A stretch of 7,926 nucleotides of DNA from Actinomycetes bacterium (GTDB lineage Bacteria > Actinomycetota > Coriobacteriia > Anaerosomatales > Anaerosomataceae): contig JAJZRZ010000075.1 in the NCBI GenBank assembly GCA_021850085.1, positions 1-7,926 of the forward strand, in the 5' to 3' direction. The notes under the pieces were generated by a model, which saw only the letters and a program-made list of their open reading frames with translations, was not told where the DNA came from and made no database searches. The translations under genes were made by a program, and so were the position numbers. Shown one piece after another: positions 1-4,275 of the stretch; positions within the stretch are counted from its first letter, which is position 1, and each line of letters begins with the position of its first letter.

Positions 1-666
1 GAGGCAATCGTCTCCAATCCGCCGTACTCCATCAAGTGGGACGGCGACGCCAACCCGCTGCTCATCAACGACCCGCGTTTCGCCCCCGCCGGCGTGCTCG
101 CGCCCAAGTCCAAGGCCGACCTGGCATTCACGATGCACATCCTGAGCTGGCTCGCCGTCAGCGGCACCGCGGCCATCGTCGAGTTCCCGGGCGTTCTGTA
201 TCGCGGGGGCGCCGAGCGCAAGATCCGCAAGTACCTCATCGACAACAACTACGTGGACACGGTCATCCAACTGCCGCCGGACCTGTTCTTCGGCACCACG
301 ATCGCCACGTGCGTCATCGTGCTCAAGAAGTCCAAGACCGACAACGCCACACTCTTCATCGACGCGTCGGCCGAGTTCGTGCGCAACGGCAACAAGAACA
401 AGCTCACCGAGGCAAACCGGCAGTGCATCCTCGATGCGTTCACCGCCCGCGAGGACGCCGAGCACTTCGCCCGGCTCGTGCCCAACGCCCAGATCGCCGA
501 GAACGAGTACAACATCGCGGTCAGCTCGTATGTGGAGCAGGAGGACACACGCGAGGAGGTCGACATCGTGGCGCTCAACGCCGAGATCGCGCGCATCGTC
601 ACGCGGCAGGCCGAGTTGCGCACGCAGATCGATGCGATCGTGGCGGATCTGGAGGGCGGGGCGTGA
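1..666 (+). CDS. hsdM: Type I restriction-modification system methyltransferase subunit HsdM (3' part)
   Basis: The gene is cut by the left window edge; 221 C-terminal residues are visible, against about 500 in the family. It transfers a methyl group from S-adenosylmethionine to adenine N6 when assembled with HsdS. The catalytic N6-adenine motif NPPY is visible at codons 6-9 (bases 16-27), followed by YSIKW and by NDPRFAPAGVLAPKSKADLAF. That run, FPGVLYRGGAERKIRKYL, DLFFGTTIA and the tail EYNIAVSSYVE..DTREEVDI closely match what I recall of EcoR124I HsdM, so type IC is the best family. The SAM-binding motif I must lie upstream. The last codons carry a GGAGG ribosome-binding sequence for a GTG overlapping the TGA stop. 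Frame and family are very secure; the symbol is by family. Confidence 0.97.
   Translation, partial: EAIVSNPPYSIKWDGDANPLLINDPRFAPAGVLAPKSKADLAFTMHILSWLAVSGTAAIVEFPGVLYRGGAERKIRKYLIDNNYVDTVIQLPPDLFFGTTIATCVIVLKKSKTDNATLFIDASAEFVRNGNKNKLTEANRQCILDAFTAREDAEHFARLVPNAQIAENEYNIAVSSYVEQEDTREEVDIVALNAEIARIVTRQAELRTQIDAIVADLEGGA
651..655 (+). promoter_or_regulatory. Shine-Dalgarno sequence inside the hsdM 3' end
   Basis: GGAGG lies 7 bases before the GTG at 663, which overlaps the hsdM stop as GTGA. This is the same geometry as AAGGAGG before the next downstream coupled gene (start 2182). In many type I operons hsdS itself starts at this overlap; here the frame opened at 663 is not hsdS but a 94-codon small ORF. 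The site is either the working start of that ORF or a relic of an older hsdM-hsdS junction. Confidence 0.5.
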
Positions 667-947
667 GCGAGCAGTCAAGCTCAATCGTCCAACAGGCTGT
701 TGGACGACGTGAATCGTGTCAGCCCGTCGTGCGTACAGCTGTTCGGGATTCCCGAACAGTTCGCCAAGAGGGATCACACGAGGGGAGCGCAACCTGTCGG
801 GATTCCCGACAGGTTCATGTGGCTGTCTGGCAGTCGCAACAGGCAAAGAGAATGGCGCGACAAATCGTGCAAGGGGCGCTTGCACAAGTGCCGCGGCTTC
901 AATGCTCTGAGGTTATTCGGTATGAGCCTCTAGGTAGGTGGTCATGA
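663..947 (+). CDS. Candidate small ORF bridging hsdM and hsdS, unrecognised protein
   Basis: I do not recognise this 94-residue frame. It begins MSEQSSSIVQQAVGRR and ends IRYEPLGRWS. Support is positional: a GTG start overlapping the hsdM stop (GTGA, 663-666), a GGAGG 7 bases upstream, and a TGA stop overlapping the hsdS ATG (ATGA, 944-947), as expected of a translation-coupled operon gene. The product is rich in Arg, Gln and Ser, has no membrane segment or signal peptide, and repeats RDSR where two palindromes fall 18 codons apart. Against it: many codons end in A or T, unlike hsdM and hsdR; the inverted repeats already explain much of the sequence; and a second frame (667-933) is also open. 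It may be a real small protein, a leader frame whose translation couples hsdM to hsdS, or chance. Confidence 0.4.
   Translation: MSEQSSSIVQQAVGRRESCQPVVRTAVRDSRTVRQEGSHEGSATCRDSRQVHVAVWQSQQAKRMARQIVQGALAQVPRLQCSEVIRYEPLGRWS
685..707 (+). repeat. Inverted repeat 1 of the hsdM-hsdS interval
   Basis: Perfect 11-bp arms TCGTCCAACAG (685-695) and CTGTTGGACGA (697-707) flank a single central G. In RNA the hairpin would open into a loop of a few bases. No T-tract follows, so it is not a typical intrinsic terminator. Its centre (696) is 53 bp from the centre of inverted repeat 2. Confidence 0.85.
739..759 (+). repeat. Inverted repeat 2 of the hsdM-hsdS interval
   Basis: Perfect 10-bp arms CTGTTCGGGA (739-748) and TCCCGAACAG (750-759) flank a central T. 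Pairing extends by a G-T wobble (738/760) and an A-T pair (737/761). The 13-base core TCGGGATTCCCGA is identical to that of inverted repeat 3, exactly 54 bp away. The outer arm positions differ between the two, but with both strands of the stem changed together. Confidence 0.88.
791..815 (+). repeat. Inverted repeat 3 of the hsdM-hsdS interval
   Basis: Perfect 12-bp arms AACCTGTCGGGA (791-802) and TCCCGACAGGTT (804-815) flank a central T; this is the longest palindrome in the interval. Relative to inverted repeat 2, positions 7, 8 and 9 from the centre read G-C, T-A and C-G instead of T-A, G-C and T-A. Pairing is kept while the sequence differs. Confidence 0.9.
818..838 (+). repeat. Imperfect inverted repeat 4 (G-U pairing)
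   Basis: Arms TGTGGCTGTC (818-827) and GGCAGTCGCA (829-838) flank a central T. Seven pairs are Watson-Crick and three are G-T, that is G-U if transcribed from the + strand. On the opposite strand these three would be C-A mismatches, so a hairpin is favoured only in + strand RNA. It is weaker than repeats 1-3 and could be chance, but it starts 3 bases after repeat 3 and again contains CTGT..GG. Confidence 0.5.
867..885 (+). repeat. Inverted repeat 5, stem-loop near the hsdS start
   Basis: Perfect 7-bp arms GTGCAAG (867-873) and CTTGCAC (879-885) enclose the 5-base loop GGGCG, a normal RNA hairpin shape. It lies about 60 bases before the hsdS start and well upstream of its AGGTAGG ribosome-binding site (932-938), so it would not directly hide that site. 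No T-tract follows. Confidence 0.65.
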
Positions 948-2185
948 GCCGCATCGACGAGCTGATAGCGGAGTTGTGCCCGGGTGGGGTGGAGTTCAGG
1001 GCGCTGGGGTCGCTGGGCAGCTGGAAAGGCGGAGGTACGCCTTCGAAACACAAGACGGACTACTGGCGGGGCGGCACCATTCCCTGGGTCACGTCCAAGG
1101 ATATGGGTGGTTTCGAGTTGCCCGGCACGGTGGACTGCATCACTGACGTTGCCGTCAGGGAAAGCGCTGCCAAGGTCATCCCGCCGAACTCGGTCGCCAT
1201 CGTCATGCGGTCGGGCATTCTCAAGCACACCCTACCCGTGTCGCTAGTGCCGTTTCCGGCGACCGTGAACCAAGATCTCAGGGCAATGACTTGTCGAGAC
1301 GATGTAATGCCGCGCTATGCGTTGCATGTGCTACGCGCCAATGCACAGCGTATCCTTGCCACCTGCCGCAAGGTCGGGGGGACAGTCGAATCTATCGACG
1401 CGAAACGACTGATGTCCTTCAGAATCCCAATCCCTCCTCTCGAGGTGCAGCGGGAGATCGTGCGGGTGCTGGATTTGTTCACGACGCTGGAGGCGGAGCT
1501 GGAGGCGGAGCTGGAGGCGGAGCTGGAGGCGCGGCGGTGTCAGTATGCCCACTACCGAGACTCGCTTCTGACCTTCCCCGCGGAGGTCCGGTGGGCGACG
1601 CTGGGTGAGGTCGGCGAGTTCATTCGGGGTCGCCGCTTCGTCAGGACGGACATGGTCGATGTGGGCATCCCTGCGATCCACTACGGCGAAATCTACACGC
1701 ACTATGGAGTCGCCACCGGCGAGTCTCTTTCACACGTCCGCAGTGACCTAGCTGCACGCCTGCGTTGTGTGCAATTTGGTTACGTCGTCATCGCTGCGGT
1801 AGGCGAGACCGTGGAAGACGTCGGCAAGGCCGTCGCCTGGCTCGGCGAAGATGAGGTGGCAATCCACGATGATTGTTTCGCTTACCGGCATTCGATGAAT
1901 CCAAGGTTCGTCTCTTACTACCTGCAGACCGAGCTGTTCCACTCCCAGAAGAGCAAGTATGTGGCACGAGCTAAGGTGAAGCGTTTGTCGGCGGGGGACC
2001 TCGCCAGGATTACGATCCCCATCCCGCCTCTCGAAGAGCAGGCGCGTATCGTCGCTATCCTCGACAAGTTCGACGCGCTCGTGAACGACCTCAGCAGCGG
2101 CCTGCCCGCTGAGATCGCCGCTCGGCGCAAGCAGTACGAGCACTACCGGGACAGACTGCTGACCTTCAAGGAGGCGGCCGCATGA
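944..2185 (+). CDS. hsdS: Type I restriction-modification system specificity subunit HsdS
   Basis: HsdS (413 residues) holds the two target-recognition domains (TRDs) that read the two half-sites and bridges the HsdM subunits. TRD1 covers roughly residues 15-160, beginning near WKGGGTPSK and PWVTSKDM. The central conserved region has IPIPPLE (161-167), the repeat (LEAE)3-LEA (182-196) and QYAHYRDSLLTF. TRD2 (about 215-355) contains AIHYGEIYTHYG. The C-terminal conserved region repeats IPIPPLEEQ (358-366) and RRKQYEHYRDRLLTF (394-408), the usual circular pseudo-symmetry. ATG 944 is chosen because AGGTAGG (932-938) sits 5 bases upstream and MSRIDELIAEL is a typical start; an in-frame GTG at 938 lacks such a site. 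Many A/T-ending codons in the TRDs suggest exchange. The stop overlaps the next gene (ATGA). The DNA target cannot be predicted by eye. Confidence 0.97.
   Translation: MSRIDELIAELCPGGVEFRALGSLGSWKGGGTPSKHKTDYWRGGTIPWVTSKDMGGFELPGTVDCITDVAVRESAAKVIPPNSVAIVMRSGILKHTLPVSLVPFPATVNQDLRAMTCRDDVMPRYALHVLRANAQRILATCRKVGGTVESIDAKRLMSFRIPIPPLEVQREIVRVLDLFTTLEAELEAELEAELEARRCQYAHYRDSLLTFPAEVRWATLGEVGEFIRGRRFVRTDMVDVGIPAIHYGEIYTHYGVATGESLSHVRSDLAARLRCVQFGYVVIAAVGETVEDVGKAVAWLGEDEVAIHDDCFAYRHSMNPRFVSYYLQTELFHSQKSKYVARAKVKRLSAGDLARITIPIPPLEEQARIVAILDKFDALVNDLSSGLPAEIAARRKQYEHYRDRLLTFKEAAA
1487..1531 (+). repeat. Tandem 12-bp repeat in the hsdS central spacer
   Basis: Three perfect copies of CTGGAGGCGGAG (1487-1498, 1499-1510, 1511-1522) are followed by a partial copy CTGGAGGCG (1523-1531). 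They encode LEAE three times and then LEA, in the spacer helix joining the two TRDs. In EcoR124I versus EcoR124II (type IC), two or three copies of the four-residue unit TAEL at the equivalent place set a 6- or 7-base spacer between half-sites. The same ruler role is inferred here; the perfect DNA identity makes copy-number change by slippage or unequal crossing-over plausible. Confidence 0.92.
2168..2174 (+). promoter_or_regulatory. Shine-Dalgarno sequence for the GIY-YIG gene
   Basis: AAGGAGG lies 7 bases before ATG 2182, within the last codons of hsdS. With the ATGA overlap it fixes the start of the GIY-YIG gene and indicates translational coupling to hsdS. Confidence 0.75.
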
Positions 2186-3078
2186 CCGGAAAGCACATCG
2201 AGCTCTTCCTCGTCGACGGCGTTCCGGGAGGGATCACCACGGCTGATATCGTCGGCTGGACGGGTCACGTTCTCGTGGGGCCGCGCTCTGACCTCGGCGA
2301 TATCCTCAAGCGCCCCGAGGCTAAGCGCAACGGCGCCTACCTGCTCCTCGGCGATGACGAGGAGGCGCTCGGCGGAGTCCGCTGCTACATCGGGCGCACC
2401 GAGGACTTCAACAACCGGTTCCGCGACCACTCGGCCAAGAAGGAGTTCTGGGACCGGGTGGTGCTCATCACCTCCAAGGACGACTCGTTCACCGAGGGCC
2501 ACTGGGGCTACCTGGAGTGGCGGCTGGTGGAGCTTGCCCGGCAGGCGGCCCGCGTCACGCTGACCAACGGCAACGAACCGCGCGGCCGGAAGCTCTCCGA
2601 GGCGCAGATCTCGGATATGGAGGCGTTCCTGGCGCAGCTGCAGATGGTGCTGCCGGTACTGGGAGTGAACGCGATCCGTGTCCGCAAAGCGGCGCCCGCG
2701 CCATCGAGTGCATCCGCGGACTCGCCGGTGTTCACCCTGACGAACATCAAGTTCAAGGTCGAGGCGCGGGCGCAGCAGATCGGCGATGAGTTCACCATGC
2801 TGAAGGGGTCGCGAGTCGTCGCCACGTGGGCTGGAACCGGCAAGGCCGAGAGCACCAAGCGCTCGTACGCATCCTATCGCGCACAGCACCAGAAACTCCT
2901 CGCGGATGGCTCGATCGAGGTGCGGGGCGGCGTCGGCATCCTGACCCGGGACGTCCCCTTCGGCTCGCCCTCAACGGCGGCAGCGGTCGCGCTCGGCCGG
3001 TCGAGCAACGGGCGTCTAGAGTGGAAGGCCACCGACGGCACCTCTTACGGCGACTGGGAGAACCGCGGGGTGGGGTAG
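2182..3078 (+). CDS. GIY-YIG nuclease-like protein with C-terminal DUF4357 domain
   Basis: This 298-residue protein has a GIY-YIG-type fold signature: GAY at 51-53 (in place of GIY), YIG at 69-71, then RTEDFNNRFRDH with conserved Arg 79, and a candidate metal-binding Glu 112 in GYLEWRL. The family cuts or nicks DNA. The C-terminal part (about 204-290), from FTMLKGS to FGSPSTAAAVALG (260 onward) and NGRLEWK (Trp 281), matches DUF4357, a domain of unknown function that I recall often following GIY-YIG domains. No signal peptide or membrane segment is seen. It overlaps hsdS by ATGA, so it is co-translated with the specificity subunit. A role as accessory nuclease or defence effector of the RM system is inference; the substrate is unknown. 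No convincing terminator follows. Confidence 0.9.
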   Translation: MTGKHIELFLVDGVPGGITTADIVGWTGHVLVGPRSDLGDILKRPEAKRNGAYLLLGDDEEALGGVRCYIGRTEDFNNRFRDHSAKKEFWDRVVLITSKDDSFTEGHWGYLEWRLVELARQAARVTLTNGNEPRGRKLSEAQISDMEAFLAQLQMVLPVLGVNAIRVRKAAPAPSSASADSPVFTLTNIKFKVEARAQQIGDEFTMLKGSRVVATWAGTGKAESTKRSYASYRAQHQKLLADGSIEVRGGVGILTRDVPFGSPSTAAAVALGRSSNGRLEWKATDGTSYGDWENRGVG

Positions 3079-3155
3079 GGGCCGCTCGTCCACGGCGAGA
3101 TCATGAGTCATGAATGACATCGATTCCGGGCAGGTGACGTCGTTCTGGTAGCTTG

Positions 3156-3223
3156 AATTTGTCGTTGTTGATTTACCTGGCACTTGCGACGACAAACTGC
3201 TAATGTGTCGTTGTTGACTTTCC
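3156..3223 (+). repeat. Direct repeat pair before fic, candidate operator
   Basis: Two 22-base copies (3156-3177 and 3202-3223) match at 19 positions and share the core TGTCGTTGTTGA (3160-3171 and 3206-3217), 46 bp apart. Between them ACGACAAA (3189-3196) is the inverse of TTTGTCGT at 3158-3165 in the first copy. The second copy ends immediately before the fic ribosome-binding site and covers the expected transcription start, so a protein bound there would block transcription. The rest of the 3079-3234 gap holds only GTCAT-GA-ATGAC (3107-3118) and a 4-bp stem near 3081-3096. Confidence 0.6.
3177..3206 (+). promoter_or_regulatory. Candidate promoter for fic-hsdR
   Basis: CTGGCA (3177-3182) resembles a -35 box and TAATGT (3201-3206) fits the actinobacterial TAnnnT -10 pattern, with an 18-base spacer. 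Transcription would start near 3213, inside the second direct repeat, leaving a leader of about 20 bases. Both boxes match consensus only partly; the location in the only sizeable gap of the right-hand block is the main support. Confidence 0.35.
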
Positions 3224-3234
3224 GAGGGGGTGCG

Positions 3235-4275
3235 ATGACAGATTCAGTTCGAGATCGTGCTCCTCGGGGCAGACCCTCCCGCGTCGCCATCTACCAGCGA
3301 TTTGCAACCGCCATCGACGAGCTGGCTCGCTACGGCGGCTTGCCCACCCCGGTCGAAGCCAAGCAGCTGTGGGACGACGTGTGGCACCTTGAGGCCCATC
3401 ACTCGACGGCGCTCGAAGGCAACACGCTCGTGCTGCGCGAGGTCGAGCAACTCCTTGAAGAGGGCCGCGCTGTCGGCTCGAAGGAGCTCAAGGACTACAT
3501 GGAGGTGCTCGGCTACTCCGAAGCGGCCCGCTGGGTCTACGAGCAAGGCTTCGAACCGGACGCACGCAGCGGCGACGGTCTAGTGACCGCGACCGAGGTC
3601 CGCCACGTCCATGAGCTTGCGATGTCGAAAGTGTGGGACGTCGCGCCAGATCCCGGCGCGTACCCGGATGAGGGCCCCGGGGACTTTCGCCGCCACGACA
3701 TCCGCCCCTTCACCGGCGGCATGAAGCCCCCGACCCATCCGCTCGTTGCGGCCGGTGTGACCGCGTGGGTCGACGACGTGAACCGGTTCGGCCAGTCGTT
3801 TGCGGATGACACGCTTCGCATCATCGAGGTGCCCGAGGCGCTCGCCCGGATCCATGCCGACTTCGAGCGGCTGCACCCCTTCATAGACGGCAACGGCCGC
3901 GTTGGACGTCTGCTGCTGAACCTCATCCTCACGCGCTTGGGCTGGCCTCCCGTCGTGATCCTCAAGGGACAGCGGCGACGCTACCTCTCGGCGCTGGATC
4001 GTGCCGACCATGGCGATCATGGCCCGCTCGCCGAGCTCATCGCCCGCTCGGTCGTCGACAATCTCCACCGCCTCATCCCCAACATCGCGGGTCCGGCCAA
4101 GTACGTGCCGCTCGAGGCGCTGGCAGACGAGGAGTTCAGCCTTGCTGCCCTCAAGCAGGCAGCCGTGCGCGGCCGGCTCGAGGCGATCATCGGCCCGGAC
4201 GGGCGATACCGTTCAAGCCGCGCGGCCGTTGAGGCCTACAAGGCCTCGAAGTACAAGAGGGGTGGGGGCGCATGA
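3235..4275 (+). CDS. Fic family protein, class II auto-inhibited type, with C-terminal HTH-like segment
   Basis: Fic enzymes usually transfer AMP from ATP to a target protein hydroxyl. The active-site motif HPFIDGNGRVGR is complete (His 214, Asp 218, Asn 220, Arg 222, Arg 225). STALEGN at 57-63 fits the inhibitory pattern S/T-xxx-E-G/N (Ser 57, Glu 61, Gly 62) ahead of the core, so the enzyme is of the self-inhibited class II kind. FRRHDIRPFTGGMKPPTHPLV is the usual upstream flap region. The tail (about 290-340), YVPLEALADEEFSLAALKQAAVRGRLEAI..GRYRSSRAAVEAY, looks like an excisionase/MerR-type helix-turn-helix. ATG 3235 is chosen over TTG 3184 because GAGGGGG (3224-3230) precedes it by 4 bases. 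The stop overlaps hsdR (ATGA). The target protein is unknown; HsdR or another RM subunit is only a guess. Confidence 0.93.
   Translation: MTDSVRDRAPRGRPSRVAIYQRFATAIDELARYGGLPTPVEAKQLWDDVWHLEAHHSTALEGNTLVLREVEQLLEEGRAVGSKELKDYMEVLGYSEAARWVYEQGFEPDARSGDGLVTATEVRHVHELAMSKVWDVAPDPGAYPDEGPGDFRRHDIRPFTGGMKPPTHPLVAAGVTAWVDDVNRFGQSFADDTLRIIEVPEALARIHADFERLHPFIDGNGRVGRLLLNLILTRLGWPPVVILKGQRRRYLSALDRADHGDHGPLAELIARSVVDNLHRLIPNIAGPAKYVPLEALADEEFSLAALKQAAVRGRLEAIIGPDGRYRSSRAAVEAYKASKYKRGGGA

Noticed and set aside
36..662. Upstream extension of the frame used by the small bridging ORF
   Set aside because: This part overlaps hsdM out of frame and is an Arg/His-rich shadow; only the portion from GTG 663, which has its own ribosome-binding site, is considered.
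685..815. Palindromes 1-3 as intrinsic terminators of hsdM
   Set aside because: None is followed by a T-tract, and hsdS, which must be co-expressed, lies just downstream; partial attenuation remains possible.
685..885. CRISPR array or transposon ends
   Set aside because: Only two units share a core and spacers are irregular; there is no transposase, target-site duplication or cas gene.
667..933. Second open frame in the hsdM-hsdS interval, in the hsdM frame beyond its stop
   Set aside because: It has only a TTG start (700) inside a palindrome and no ribosome-binding site. It could be read-through of hsdM, but nothing supports that.
938..943. GTG 938 as the start of hsdS
   Set aside because: It adds only two residues and overlaps the AGGTAGG ribosome-binding site that serves ATG 944.
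944..2185. Invertible (shufflon-like) hsdS phase variation
   Set aside because: There is no second or partial hsdS copy, recombinase gene or long inverted repeat in the window; only the short spacer repeat could vary.
2143..2889. Antisense open frame opposite the GIY-YIG gene
   Set aside because: It mirrors a well-supported gene on the + strand and has low-complexity composition and no domain.
3101..3118. TCATGA doublet and GTCAT-GA-ATGAC after the GIY-YIG gene
   Set aside because: The arms are only 5-6 bp, short enough to occur by chance, and are not placed as a terminator.
3184..3234. TTG 3184 as the start of fic
   Set aside because: It lies within the candidate promoter and operator; ATG 3235 has GAGGGGG 4 bases upstream.
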